Assembly (NCBI GenBank): GCA_009667805.1
Contig: CM019065.1
Span: 149,890,101-149,954,100 of the forward strand
Direction of reading: 5' to 3'
DNA length: 64,000 bases
From: Leptobrachium leishanense
Taxonomy: Eukaryota > Chordata > Amphibia > Anura > Megophryidae
Within the stretch, counting starts at the first letter, position 1, and every line of letters begins with the position of its first letter. This document shows, piece by piece, positions 20,946 through 32,699 of this stretch. The position numbers and the translations under genes were made by a program. The notes beneath the pieces are model-generated. The model saw only the letters and a list, made by a program, of their open reading frames with translations, was not told the origin of the DNA and ran no database searches.

Positions 20946-21370
20946 GGCTAGGGTCAGACGAGCGCAGTGCGAACGCGCGTGCAGGCGCACTTAATCACGG
21001 CCGTAGTAGCAGCAAGTGCCAGGCAATGACGGCCAATATACGAAGTATGGTCGCACAAAAGTCCGGCTGCGCAACGCAAGTGGAAAACGAACGCATTTTT
21101 TCGAGAACGTTAAACTGCTAGTACTGACGTACAGAGTGCGCTGCGCCCGCTAGAGGCGTGTGTGCGTGAATTGGAGATGTCAGACACTGCTAATGTCCGG
21201 CCAACATAACGTCCAGATGCACAAAGTGTTTTATTGATGATCCGTACAAAATCACGGATGCAAATGCGCATCGTATGACCGCTATCGCGTACTCCGTGAA
21301 AAAATGCGTCCATTCGTTCGAACGCACTTTTTCACAGACAACGTGAAAATGCGTTCGTCTGACCCTAGCC
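20946..21370. mobile_element. PIF/Harbinger-type MITE, copy c
   Basis: Ends GGCTAGGGTCAGACGAGCG and cgttcgtctgaccctagcc, flanked by TTA/TAA. It is close in sequence to copies f and g and interrupts the piggyBac fragment. Confidence 0.8.
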
Positions 21371-21409
21371 TAAGGGTACCTGAGGACAGGTTTGGGAAAC
21401 ACTGATCTA

Positions 21410-21530
21410 GACCAAATAGCAGATTTGGAAAGTAAGATAAATGGGAGAATTTTTCTGGTTTGGCTACTGTGACCTAGAATTTTTTCACTTCTTTTAAATG
21501 TTCCTGAGTTTCGCCTTTAGCAAATAGACC
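21410..21530. mobile_element. Fragment of a TTATTCAG-type MITE
   Basis: It shares tagaccaaatagcagatttg, ctggtttggct and gacctagaatttt with the fuller copies at 35107-35291 and 58806-58990. Both terminal parts are lost or diverged. Confidence 0.6.
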
Positions 21531-21535
21531 TCTAA

Positions 21536-22005
21536 GGCTAGAGTCAAACGAACGCAGTCATCACGTCTGTGTCGCCGCACAGTTAAACGTCCGTCGTAGC
21601 ATTGATTTGTGATCAATAGAGGCCAACACACGAAGTACGTGTGCACCGAAGTACGCACGCACCACGCATGTGGCAACGGACGCCATTTACGTCTTGACGT
21701 AAAAGCGCTACAACGGACGCCCAGAGTGCGCCGCGTCTGCGTAGAGACCTGTGTGCGTGATGATGAGGCAACGTCAGACGCAGCACATTTGCGACGTCCT
21801 TCACGTTGACGCTCAGAAGCTTTTGGTCTGGCTGACTGTACCTGTCATTTAATTTTAATTAATTTTGATTCGCATATTTCCCTTTTTTTTTCTACACCCG
21901 TCAAAAAAACGGACCGTGCGGTGTCTACAGTATCTTCCGTCAGTATGTCCGTCCGTTATGCACGCACACAGAGTGCGCTCAGACTGCGTTCGTCTGACAT
22001 TAGCC
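21536..22005. mobile_element. PIF/Harbinger-type MITE, copy d
   Basis: Ends GGCTAGAGTCAAACGAACGC and gcgttcgtctgacattagcc, flanked by TAA/TTA. It is more diverged than copies c, f and g. Confidence 0.75.
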
Positions 22006-23117
22006 TTAGAGTTCATGTTTGCAGATATCTGAAGCACAGCACAGGTGATATGTTTAGCTGCTCATTGCTTGATGGATTCAGTCTGCATTTCCCCAAGGTA
22101 GTCCTTAAAATAAGGCTTGTTAGGGGTCCTGAGGACCGAAGTTGAGACTTAATGGTATAGAGTGTTTTAAGATGGCCGAGGGTCATAGGTAGTTTGATAG
22201 TTACAAATTACATAGCAGTCAACAGACATGTGCATTGCAAAAAGAATAAATTCAATTTTGAATATTTTTGACAATTTATTTCCTCCAAATTTCATTAATG
22301 CCATAAGTCTGTTCACATGAATTTCACTGACTAGTTTCTACCAAAACAAATTTAATCTTGGGATGAAGTCCGACTGCTGCAGCAAGATCATTTATTAACT
22401 GGTGTCTAACAAAGGTGAAAAGGTGGATATGGCACTGAACAGTTAGGATTCCTTCACCTTCCTGCCTGTGAAGCAGGCCCAGTGGCTTTCTTTGACGAGT
22501 GACCGTGTCCCAATTTCAGCATCATTCCAGAGTTAGTCGCTTACTTCCGTGAGTTCAGTTGGACCAATGAAAGGCCCCCCATACTTTGTTAGCAAGGAGG
22601 AAGCACTATATGCACGGTTGCTTATATTTAACCCAGGCAGCCCTGCGACAGAAGTGAGCCGGTCTGCTCGTCATTCAGCAGATATGCTCAATACCGTGAG
22701 GCCTAGGATGTTATGGGCATCATTATGACGCCCATATGCTTTTACAGTGGTGGATGGCTAGCGAGTGCTGGACATCCACATGAGCAAATGAATGAATGAA
22801 TTGATGGATGAATATGTCCGTTTTGTGATTCATTCATTTTGTCCATCTGGATTTTCTGCGGTCCTGCTACTAAGAGTTGGAGCTCAGGAGGATGAGGATG
22901 GCGCACACCCTTGCCCCACTACAGAGTGACAGGAGGGTGCTGTGCTCTGCGTAGTAAGAGTAGGTACAGGTCAGGATAAGCGGTACAGAGCAGGGGTAAT
23001 CCAAGGACGTAATCCGACAGTGCAGAGTTTGGGGCCGGCAGAACAGGATCATAAACAGTAGAGAGTCAGGGGTAAAATACAGAAGAACAAATACAAATGC
23101 AAACAGGTATATGCAAC
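22006..23117. other. Intronic sequence, no confident feature
   Basis: No exon, transposase or clear terminal repeat is seen. A short tract near 22780-22850 has overlapping gaatgaatgaattgatggat words. The stretch 22900-23110 resembles dispersed-repeat sequence but no ends could be set. Confidence 0.4.
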
Positions 23118-23730
23118 ACACTCAGGGCCCTGTCACCTCCTTAACGCTAGTGCTCACATACAGGAGCATTAGCGCTAGGTTAAAAGAGGTTATAGCAGAA
23201 TGCCCAGATCAGATCCCGATCGCTAACTGGTGAAAAAATCCATTAGCACATCGGTAATAGCACTTTCTAGCGCAAGCATACAGTACTTTGTGCTCAATAT
23301 GCTTAACATGGGCAGCGCAAAGAATAATTAGTGTTAGGATCACAAAGTCCTAACGCTAATTACTCACCGCTGCGGCTAACTGAAATTTTAGCCACAGTTC
23401 CAAGCTGGTGCTAACTGATTCCGCTTCTGCAGGATCACTTATCACTCACCAGCTGGAAAACCCCTCAAACAATCAGATACTCACCTCCCATCCCCGCGGA
23501 GCGAACAATGTCCTGATCTGCCTCTTCTGGCCACTGGGAGCAGACTGAGACTGGGGATAAGTCCGCTGCCCTGCACGATTTCGCGAGTCACATGGCCCAA
23601 AGCACTACCCTCCATGGAGTCCTATGCCTCGTAATCTGTTTGTAAAACGGGGATGCTAAGCGGAAATTTGCAAGCGCACATTTTTCTCCTTAGTGCGCCC
23701 AATTTAGCTCAAGCCACATGATAGAGCACT
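23118..23730. repeat. Dispersed repeat starting cagggccctgtcacctcc
   Basis: It shares the opening (gggccct..tc.cctaacgct) and the AGCG/CGCT-rich interior with 28083-28480, and general design with 43680-44815. Probably a non-autonomous DNA element; its right end is not clear. Confidence 0.45.
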
Positions 23731-23951
23731 GAGGTCTGAGGGAAGTTGGATTATAAAGGCAGGGAAGTGCTATCAGGTGAGTGTCAATTAGTCCACATGT
23801 GGAATACCCGGAGTAATGTTCTGAGCAGAGCTCATGGAAGAGCCAGGGCCTAACAGATAGGCAGACACATGTATAGCTCCTCCGGCTGACTGGATAGAGA
23901 AGCTGGTTAATATGCTAGAGACTATGGTTCAATTCCAGGAAGGAACCCTAA

Positions 23952-24396
23952 GGCTAATGTCAGACGAGCGCATTTTGTACGGAATGTGCGTCCGTGCTCA
24001 ACGGACGTACTTTCTGACTGACGACAAGGTAGTGGCCACACAGTCCGTTTTTTTCACTGACTTTTTTTGACTGATGTAGTAGGGAAAATAAATTAAAATG
24101 CAAATCCATTTTGTCTGTCAAAAATGCTGGATGCACAAATGCAGTCCGTCTGACCTCGTTCATCACGCACACACAAAGCTATTCGGACGTTGTGGAGGCA
24201 ACGCACTCCGCACGTCCGTTCTAGTGGTTTTACGTTCTTCCCTAACTTGCATCCATTTTCCGTTTCCGTTGTGCTTCCGCACTTCTGTGCGGATGTACTT
24301 CGTGTGTGGTCTCTATTGATCATAATTGTATGCTATAACGGACGTACAAATGTGCAGCAACACGGACGTGATCACTGCGCTCGTCTGACCCGAGCC
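23952..24396. mobile_element. PIF/Harbinger-type MITE, copy e
   Basis: Ends GGCTAATGTCAGACGAGCGC and gcgctcgtctgacccgagcc, flanked by TAA on both sides. Its long interior resembles copy a in inverse orientation. Confidence 0.8.
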
Positions 24397-24698
24397 TAAA
24401 AGGGAGCGCCCTCGTCTGGCTGTCTGCAGGGCTCCGCATGAACCATGACAGGTCCGTTGTTTGAGCGAATCACCATAAACTTAAATGAATCAAGATTCTT
24501 CTAATAGCGAGTGCATAAGTGTAGCTATCAATAAGGATTGAGAATAATTATATGTCTTAAAATTTAAGTCAACACAAGAAATGATTTCGATAGGCTTGGC
24601 TTACTCTATGTGAGCCTATGTTCTACTGTTTTATTCAATTGCATTTGTCAATACTTATTATAATTTGAGCTAACTTTGAATCTTTTGCCTTTCCCCAG

Positions 24699-24729
24699 GC
24701 TGATGTGACTCATGGATTAAGAAGTGTTG
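24699..24729 (+). CDS. Host gene exon B
   Basis: A 31-nt exon with acceptor gcctttccccag (strong pyrimidine tract) and donor gtatgg. It enters in phase 0 and leaves in phase 1, reading ADVTHGLRSV plus one base. It joins exon C with a Gly codon. It is short and so individually weak; support comes from phase agreement on both sides. Confidence 0.6.
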
Positions 24730-24959
24730 GTATGGTCTTCATCCTATTCTTTCATTAATCCTCTCTTTAGCAAATTGTTCCAAAGCAAGTCAAAGACATT
24801 GCGTTATTCTGTGAGGCTACCTTAAAGGGATACTCTAGGCAACATGACCACCTAAGCTTTTTTAGGTGGTCATGATGCCCTGAGTATGCCCTGGTCTTTC
24901 CCCCCTCCCTCCGCTCAGCCGATCAGCTGAAACAGCTGAGAGACGCAGAGGACTTTACT

Positions 24960-25742
24960 TTTTTTTTTTTTTATTGTAATAAAGGTTTTATTAAGTTATT
25001 TGAAAACATACATCACTTGACATTAAATGCATTGCCACATATTCAATCAATTGTGAATTATTTGGGACGGAAATAACAGAGAATAAAGTGTGTATTTTCG
25101 ATACAGCGTCTCTGTGTACATCACATATGAATACATATAATACAAATTCAAGCAAAAAAAAAAAAGAGGGGGGTAGGGGTGCAACCTGTGACAAGGGAAT
25201 AAAAGAAAAAGGTGGGGGCTAGGGGGTTTGGCCATTCATTTGTTATTCAATTGTAGTCAAGAAAGATCTACAGAGTTGTGAGGTGAGGAGCAGGCTGGTG
25301 TGGACCAATAGAACCAACGCCTCAGGTGTTTGGCAGAGGTGCCGGAGGATTGGTGCATCAGATCCTCTACATCTCTTATACGTTGGACTTCGTCTAACCA
25401 TTCTCGGAAAGTGGGGGCTATCGGAGATTTCCAGTGTCTGGGTACTACCGCTTTGGCGGCGTTCAGTAGCCGAATATCAAGTGAGTTTCTGTAGGTGTCC
25501 ACAGGCAGCGGTGTGTGGTGGAGCAGCATGGCCGCTGGCGTATAGGAAGGTGGAGTGTCAGAGATGTTGCTAATGGCATCATGAACCAGTGTCCAGAAGG
25601 GTTGCAACACTGGGCAGGACCACCATATATGCAAGAGATCAGCACGCTGTGATCCGCACCTCCAGCAGGAGGCATCTGCCATAACTGAATATGTAGCAAT
25701 AGTGGTGGGTGCCCTATACCATCGTGACAGCAGCTTGTAAGC
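24960..25742 (-). mobile_element. 5'-truncated L1/Tx1-like insertion
   Basis: On the minus strand it carries the end of ORF2 (25682-25257), a 3' UTR and a poly-A (the T run at 24960-24973). The target duplication aggactttact is at 24949-24959 and 25743-25753. It belongs to a different subfamily from the ORF1-only element, judged by its 3' UTR. Confidence 0.85.
25257..25682 (-). pseudogene. L1 ORF2 C-terminal region
   Basis: It reads CWRCGSQRADLLHIWWSCP, the Cys/His motif after the reverse transcriptase in L1-clade ORF2 proteins, followed by PFWTLVHDAISNI and a tail with FREWLDEVQRIRDVEDL. Endonuclease and RT are missing through 5' truncation. Confidence 0.8.
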
Positions 25743-26207
25743 AGGACTTTACTCCACCTTCCCAGCTGTCAGCCAGCAGAGCAGGATTCATATTTCCCGC
25801 TTCTGCTGACTATTGCCGAGTAGGAGACGTCATCGCGCTTTCAGCGAGTTGACGTCTCCAACTCACCGCAGTAGCTGGCGACAGCGGCTGATTAGTGTTG
25901 CACGCATCCTCTTGCGTGCAACACTAATCAAAGAAGAAGAGGAATCCTGCTGATTGGCTGGCTTACGTGAGAGGCGAGCATGCGCGCTTCTCACGTAAAC
26001 CATTAGCCAAGTTCAAGCTCTAACAGGACGGGAGCGGAAGAGGAGGGAGGGGAGTATATAAAAAAAAGATGCAGTTGGAAACAAGTGGTTTTTAGGGTAA
26101 GTATTACATTAAAAATATATATATATATACTGAATAACTAGGTAGGGAATAGGTATATTTTAATGTAAAAAAAGGGGGGGATTTTTAGCCTAGAGTGTTC
26201 CTTTAAT

Positions 26208-26528
26208 TGTTATATGCTTTTTTTTTCTGCGCTATGATATCAACAGATTATCTAACTTATTGTAGAAATGTATGTTTTAGGAACATCGAAATTGAAGGTA
26301 AACATGTCCTGTCTTTTCCCTTATTAGATTCTTCCCTACGCTATTGCTCTGTATCTGGCTCTCGTTGAACTTATTAATCAAAATCTACTGCTGTATACAA
26401 ATGGTTAAAATAAGCAAAATGTTTATTTTTGCCTCGTTTTTTAAGCTTGTATTTCTGCATTTAACTGGTTATGTAAAAAGTGGTTACTCTCCAGATTGTA
26501 ATTCATACATCTTGCAAGTAGATGATCC
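26208..26528. other. Intronic sequence, no feature seen
   Basis: AT-rich, no terminal repeats. A possible 17-nt micro-exon at about 26281 was examined and rejected on phase. Confidence 0.5.
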
Positions 26529-27793
26529 TTAACCCTTTCACTGCTGAAGACGTGTGGGACACGTCCTCATTGATGCACGTTGCATGCTGAGGACGTGTCC
26601 CACACGTCATCAGCTGTGCGGGACCCCCGGCGGAGATACTCACCTCTCTGTCCGGGGTCCCACGGCGTTCTGACTTCAGCGTCCTCAGACGCTGAAGTCA
26701 AGCGCCTCCCGGCGTAAATGACGTCATCGCGCCATGCGCGATGACGTCATTTCCAGGCGACCCCCCGGCAATGCCGGGAGATAGCCTGGAAGGGAGGGGG
26801 GGGGATCCGTTCGGATCACTCTCCCTCCCGATCGGGAAGGAGCAGCGGTAAAAGCCAGGCACCGCTTAAAAGGGGAGAGTCTCCCCTTTTAAGCGATGCC
26901 TGGCTTTAACCCCTCAAGTGCTGGGTTGCACTTCAGCGCCTTGCGGCGCCGAAGTGCAGCCTATCTCCGGTGGGGGCCGCCATCTTGGATGGCGGCTCCG
27001 CCCCCGGGACTCCCCTCGCTGTCTGTCTGACGTCATCACGCATAGCGTGATGACGTCAGATAGCCGGGGAACCCCTAGCTGCCGGGGATTTCCCAAGGAA
27101 ATCCCCTGGTGGAGATAGGGGGTTCTTGTGAACCCCGATATCTCCAGAACCGTGGCAGCTAGGGGGTCATGGAGGGTGTCATTTGAAAGGCCTGAGCATG
27201 GCCTTTCGAATGATACCCAACATGACTAGGTAAAAAGTAAAATCAAAATAATAAAAAAAAAAAAATAATAATAAATAAATTTAAAAAAATAAATAAATAA
27301 AAAAAAACATGTTTTTTTTTGTGTGTTGTTTTTATTAATGCAGCAATATTGTTCACATTTCAATTATAATGTGAACAATGATGCTGCACTAATGATTTTT
27401 TTCTATGGGGTGCGTTTGCTAAAAATCAGGTAATTCCCCCCAAAAAAAGTAACAAGTCCCCATTTCAAATTTTTTGTACAAGCGCACCCCATAGAAAACA
27501 TAACCGCAAACGCTCATGTGATAAAATGTGAAAAAAAACACTTTACACACTGCAGATGATTAAAAATTCATTTTTATTGTATTTTTTGTTATAATATACA
27601 GGCAGGTCATGACGTATACATATAAAAAATGATATATTATAAATCTGCGGAGTCTGCCGGAAAGAACGATATATAATATGTCTGGGTCATTTATTAAAAT
27701 GTGGCTTCAAATCGCGTTTAAACTTGATGAGCGAAAGCGGTAAAAATGAGCTCAGCACACAGGCGTGAAATGCCTCAGCAGTGAAGGGGTTAA
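26529..27793 (+). mobile_element. piggyBac-type MITE, copy 3
   Basis: TTAA at 26529-26532 and 27790-27793 flank ends CCCTTTCACTGCTGAAG and its inverse cctcagcagtgaagggg. The left half has nested palindromes: gaggacgtgtcccacacgtc near 26580, cgcgatgacgtcat around 26745, and aaaaggggagag / tctccccttttaag near 26868. The right half is A/T-rich and shared with copies 1 and 2. Confidence 0.85.
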
Positions 27794-27844
27794 TGAACAG
27801 ATTTTTTTATTTTTTATTTATGCTAAGTCTCTCCTCCCTTGCAG

Positions 27845-27973
27845 GTCAGAGGCCAATAATTTCAAGCAGACATGCTCAGACTCACTCAACTGTAGACCGC
27901 AGGAGGTCTCTTCCATGTGCTGTTCTCCACACAAAACCCCAACATGTCTCTGAACGATCCAGAGGGCGGGATG
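27845..27973 (+). CDS. Host gene exon C
   Basis: A 129-nt exon with acceptor ctctcctcccttgcag and donor gtatac. It enters and leaves in phase 1. The frame is open only in the phase predicted by exon B and reads QRPIISSRHAQTHSTVDRR, then SLPCAVLHTKPQHVSERSR. It is basic and Ser/Pro-containing without a folded domain, like the linker region of SLP-76-family adaptors. The other two frames contain stops. Confidence 0.7.
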
Positions 27974-28082
27974 GTATACCATTTATTCTTATAATATTGT
28001 TTTTAAAATTCTGATCACTTTCCTGATGTTATTCTTAAAACAAAATTAAATGTTGCAAAAGCAGATGGCTAGATTAAATACT

Positions 28083-28480
28083 CAGGGCCCTATTCCCTAC
28101 CTAACGCTAAAATACTGACGCTAACGACAAAAACCTGTAACTGCAGGATTCCCCATAGTGGTCCCATTTTAGCATTTGATTCAGGGGCAGGTGCTACCTT
28201 GGCACCTTGCCCCAGAACGAAGTGGTACACTCAGTGATACTCGCGGTAGCACTACCGCCGCGCCTCGAGTATCAGCTCCTGGAGTCCATAGGATGCCATA
28301 GAGTGTTGAGCTTTCAGGATGCGAGCCCTGCGCGATCTTGATCTTGCAAGATTGCACAGAACTGGGGAGTGATCATGGAGGGAGAGTGGAAACTATTTGT
28401 CCCCAGTCTCACTCTGCTCCTGGCAGCGAGGAGCAACGGATCAGGCCACTGTTCTCGCTGTGGAGTCAAAGATGATTATT
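28083..28480. repeat. Dispersed repeat starting cagggccctattccctacc
   Basis: A relative of 23118-23730, with AGCG-type words and short inverted parts (cgcggtagcactaccgccgcg near 28238). The right end is undefined. Confidence 0.45.
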
Positions 28481-29039
28481 GGATTAATTGGGGTGGTTTT
28501 TAGAGGGTACTCAGGCCAGCCATCAGAAATTTTGGGACCCCTTACTGACTCTCAGAATGGGCCCCCCATCCCCTCTTCCCATAGGAAATACAATATTTAG
28601 TGTGAATCGTGATCACATTAGATTTGTAGTCCCAATATCTTAAAATCACACATATTGCTCGCACAACAGCACATTTAACATAAATTATTTGAACCAGATA
28701 GATACTTTTTTAAGACAGTATGAAATTGTGATTAAAAAATATCAAGATCTTATTACAGGGTATAGCTCCCAATACCTTAAAATCACATAAAATGTGTATT
28801 AGTACAAACAATGCAGCATAAAGTATAATTAGATTATTTCACTGGTTAAGCATATCAGAGCACCACAGCAATAGAACTCTCATGGTAAAGGCAGTGAGTA
28901 TGAATGTACACAGGATCCACAGCAAAAGAAAAGTTGGGAGTCTCTTTTTTCAGGTCCCCCTCCCTTTATCATGTCCATCTCCCCACCTCCCTTTTCAGTC
29001 CATTTCACCCCACTCTTAGTTCTCGTGTTCATTTCATTC
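28481..29039. other. Intronic sequence, no feature seen
   Basis: No repeat ends or exon are supported. The last ~100 bp become pyrimidine-rich ahead of the cct-rich minisatellite. Confidence 0.5.
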
Positions 29040-29180
29040 CCCCTCCTTCGTTTTCATTTAATCCCCTCCTCCGTTTTAAATTCATCCCCCCCTCCTCCGT
29101 TTTAAATTCATCCCCCCCTCCTCCGTTTTAAATTCATCCCCCCTCCTCCGTTTTAAATTCATTCCCCCCTCCTCCGTTTT
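29040..29180. repeat. Pyrimidine-rich minisatellite, ~27-bp unit
   Basis: About five units of cctcctccgttttaaattca separated by runs of C (5-6 residues). Confidence 0.85.
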
Positions 29181-29764
29181 TTTATTGCATTTCACCCCAC
29201 TCCTTCCCAGTAATCAACTACCTGGGAGGGACTCGAGCCCGTACTTCTCTCTCCTCTGCGGCTGCACGTGCATCATGGAGCGCTGGGAGGAAGTGACGTT
29301 ATATGATCACTTCCTCTCAGCGCCGCAGAGTACACGTGCGGCGGTGCGACTCGGGAGGAAGCCAGGATGGGTCGGAGGGGGCATGGGCAGCCTGCAGACA
29401 TCTGGCGCGCACAGTGCTTTTTTCTGGGAAAATAGGTGGGGGTACTCTCACGCCCAGGGAAAAACTGATTATTATGACTATTTTTCATGTCCTAATAAAT
29501 ACTCCTTTATTAACCTTTTAAGGACAGATGCAATTTTACAAGTCATTCTTACTTTGTGGAGCGCAGGCAGCAGATATTGTGGCAATTCTAGGAGCAATAC
29601 CATCCCTTTGGGTGCAGGGCAAGGGGGCAACGCTGAACTGCGACAAGGACACGGACGCAGACTTTTACGCACAGTAGCCTGTTTAAAGACAAATCTCATG
29701 CATTTACACACACAGCCATACATTCACATACATAGCCATATATCCCCTACACTCTGGGGGTATG

Positions 29765-30460
29765 TAGCAATAAAACTCACTGTAATGCGCGGTGTGTATG
29801 AACGTATCACAGAATCCACAGCAATAAAACTCACTGTAATATGTGGTGTGTGTATGAGTGTATCACAGACTCCACAGCAGTAAAACCACCAGCTATGTGC
29901 AGTGTGTTAGCATATCCAAATCCACAGCAATAAAACCCCCAGCAATGTGATGTGTGTATGTGAGCATATCCGAATCCACAGCAATAAAACCCCCAGCAAT
30001 GTGCAATGTATGTGAGCATATCCAAATCCACAGCTATAAAACCCTCAGCAATGTACAGTTTGTGTGAGCATTTCAGAATCCACAGCAATAAAGCCCCCAG
30101 CAATGTGCAGTGTGTGTGAGCATTTCAGAATCCACAGCAATAAAACCCCCAGCAATGGGCAGTGTGTGTGAGCATATCCGAATCCACAACAATAAAACCC
30201 CAGCAATGTGCAGTGTGTGTGAGCATCTCTGAATCCACAGCAATAAAACCCCAGCAATGTGCAGGGTGTGTGAGCATCTCTGAATCCACAGCAATAAAAC
30301 CCCCAGCAATCTGCATTGTGTGTCAGCATTTCAGAATCCACCGCAATAAAGCCATCAGCAATGTGCAGTGTGTGTGAGCATATTCGAATCTACAGCAATA
30401 AAACCCCCAGCAATGTGCAGTGTGTGTGAGCATATCCAAATCCACAGCAATAAAACTCTT
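29765..30460. repeat. Minisatellite, ~52-bp unit
   Basis: About 13 units contain aatccacagcaataaaaccc, ccagcaatgtgcagtg and tgtgtgagcatatcc. The flanks on the right continue into non-repetitive GC-rich sequence. Minus-strand open frames (GFYCCGF repeats) are periodic artefacts. Confidence 0.92.
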
Positions 30461-31205
30461 AAAGACAGTGAATATGAACACACAGCAATTATTTATTTTA
30501 TATTTACCAGCCTCCGTCCACGGTAGGGCTGTGTGCAGACTCCCACTCCTTTCTCTGACGGGTGTGGGGAGCCCAAAGACAGAGTGGGCACTTGGCAGCA
30601 GGAAGTTCCTCAAGCTTGCGGCTGTGCTGTGCATGGAGGGAGCCATCTGGGCAGCAGAACAAAGCTGAGAGTCTGCGATGAAGAAAGGGCGGGCGGCTGC
30701 ATGCATGCAAGTCACGTGATCTGGCTGTCAGGTGGTACTGAGTCTCCGTACCACCTGACTGGCCGGACCGAGTGACCTGCACACGCACGCAGCCGCCCAC
30801 CCTTTCCTCAACGCAGCTCTCACACATGCTATTCCCGACTGGGCACCCCCTAGCAGGGTACCACGTACCGGCTGGAAAAAAAAACCTGGGCGCGCCCCCC
30901 TCTGACATCATCATGCCGGCCGCCATCTTGGAGTCTCTGCTTGGTGGCCGGGCCCAGGTAGGGTGCAGTACCTCCTCCGAGGCCTGCGGCCTAAAGTAAA
31001 CATAGCCGCTGATGGCGGGCCCCCCCAGTCCCCGGGCCCCTTACCACATCATGGGCTGTAATGCCCTCATAGCGGCCCTGGGGGTACTGAAAGATTTCGC
31101 AAAAACTGAATCAGTTAGCACCAGCTTTTAGGTATTCTATAAATCTGTATTGTTATAGGTATTTTAAGAAGATACGTTATTCATTTTCTTTCTTTATTTT
31201 TTCAG
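30461..31205. other. GC-rich intronic stretch with one 12-bp hairpin
   Basis: A perfect hairpin gtcaggtggtac / gtaccacctgac lies at 30727-30760. The region 30520-31070 is GC-rich with CpGs. No exon or transposon end is supported. Confidence 0.45.
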
Positions 31206-31234
31206 ATATGTATGTGACATTTGGGAGCAGCCAG
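31206..31234 (+). CDS. Host gene exon D
   Basis: A 29-nt exon with acceptor ttattttttcag and donor gtaaca. It enters in phase 1 and leaves in phase 0, reading (D)MYVTFGSSQ. The YVTF segment could be a tyrosine motif of the type phosphorylated in adaptor proteins, but this is conjecture. Tiny exons are usual in SLP-76-family genes. Confidence 0.6.
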
Positions 31235-32045
31235 GTAACAAAAAAATGGTTTTATTCAGGCATTTGGGTACTCAAATCCTGGATTTAGTTACAGTTCTGC
31301 ATGGTAGAGCCATGAAACAGGGCAGCCAGCTAATTATTCCTTACACTAAACTAAGCTAGAGCACCAACTTCACCATGGAGAGCCAATCAAGCAGCACTGT
31401 TCAATGACCCCAATTTATGCCACCCGCTAGGGATATACATAGTGGTGCCAGGCAACAATCCCACGCCAGTAACAGCTATGGATATCTCAAGGGTTTAGAT
31501 ATCGTGTTGATCTTCAAGGCCATTGTAATATCCATTCCCTGAAGGCACATCACCAGTAAAGTGAACCTGTCAAATTATGCAGTTTTTATGCACAAAATAT
31601 TTATTATAAAATGATATCACCTCTCACCAGGCAGTAAATAATGTGATTAGGTGAAATGAATAGAATTATGGAAATGAAATAACATATTTGACTTGAAACG
31701 TAGGCAGTAATGATTTACAATAAATATTTTAACAAACTATACTGAACAAATGAGCGGACAGCATTAAATTTCCCTAATTTGACCTTTCTTTAAAGGGACA
31801 ATCTAGCCACCATTTAATTAATTTTAAATTGTGATGGGTAACTGACTTGGGCTACTTGTGGCCGATATTTGTTTCAAAATAATCGGCAGATTCAATTAAA
31901 AATATTTGGCTCTAGCCATTTTACAAATAATGTCCCTGTTCAGAAACTATATCAGGCCAGTAAAAAGCCTGAAAAACATATAAATATGTATGCATGTATG
32001 TATGTACTATCCGTGCTCCAATATCGTAGTGTAAATCCCAGACAT
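31235..32045. other. Intronic sequence, no feature seen
   Basis: AT-rich; no terminal repeats, exon or coding segment recognised. Confidence 0.5.
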
Positions 32046-32681
32046 ATTCTCCAGTAAACCGGCCACCATGGGACAGTCACTGATTTATCTGGGAGCAGGC
32101 AACAAACAATGGCACAAATGCCTTTAATTGATTCACAAAGAGACACTCCCAAATACCAAAATGGCCATCCAATTTTCGCTCCAGATGAAGCCGGTTGCTA
32201 CCGGCAAAACATATGTCGAGCTGAGTGTTTAACCTATGTGGTTTTAAAACTGTATGTCTTGTTTTGGCAGTTGTGAGGGCAAGAGTAGAATCTGATGAGT
32301 ATTAGGGCTAGTGGTAAGCATTGAATATATATCTGTGACCAATTTATTTGGCCTCTGGTTGTACTATATGGTTGGATTTTTTATCCTAGGCAATTTAGCT
32401 TTACCATTCACAATTGGTGGCTGTATTTCAGCTATAATTATCAGTACCCGAGCAATCACAGTATAGTATTGCAATAATAGCTACCAGGTCCACCATTATA
32501 TACCTCTAATTTCTCCTCACACTGCTGGTGTGTATATGTTGTTTTTAAGTTGGTATTTGGGAGTGTCTCTTTGTGAATCAATTAAAGGGAGTGTTAGCCC
32601 CAAAGTTCAACCTTTGGTGGGGATAAGTGATTGTTGACCAAGGCGTTCTCACCTTGGTTGTTGCTTTCGTCCAATTTTTTC
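32046..32681. mobile_element. Penelope-like terminal repeat insertion with hammerhead relic
   Basis: The 14-bp sequence taaatcccagacat flanks it at 32032-32045 and 32682-32695. Inside, ttgattcacaaagagacact at about 32127 and its inverse at about 32568 form inverted arms of about 39 bp (32120-32159 and 32551-32592). A hammerhead-like motif lies at 32178-32221. No GIY-YIG or RT coding remains. Confidence 0.6.
32178..32221 (+). ncRNA. Degenerate hammerhead ribozyme
   Basis: Stem I (32178-32181 with 32218-32221), stem II (32190-32194 with 32201-32205, 6-nt loop) and a palindromic stem III (ACAUAUGU, 32209-32216) are intact. The core is altered at two positions: CUGAUGA reads CAGAUGA and GAAA reads AAAA. 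The latter is explained by CpG decay of gcgaaa. Predicted inactive. Confidence 0.65.
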
Positions 32682-32699
32682 TAAATCCCAGACATGCAC

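Larger units (their letters stand above)
24822..26207. mobile_element. MITE with ends TTAAAGGGATACTCTAGGC, split by an L1 fragment
   Basis: The left end ttaaagggatactctaggc and right end gcctagagtgttcctttaa are inverted. An internal hairpin (gaccacctaagc / ttttttaggtggtc) follows the left end. Related sequence occurs at 41805-42330. The interior is GC-richer with inverted parts around 25800-25930. The L1 fragment at 24960-25742 was inserted later. Confidence 0.65.

Noticed and set aside
26281..26299. Possible 17-nt micro-exon of the host gene (gaacatcgaaattgaag)
   Set aside because: It has AG/GT borders, but its phase would force exon C into a frame with an early stop.
29831..30341. Minus-strand frames rich in GFYCCGF repeats, resembling Cys-rich proteins
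   Set aside because: Produced by the 52-bp minisatellite; no signal peptide or flanking exon.
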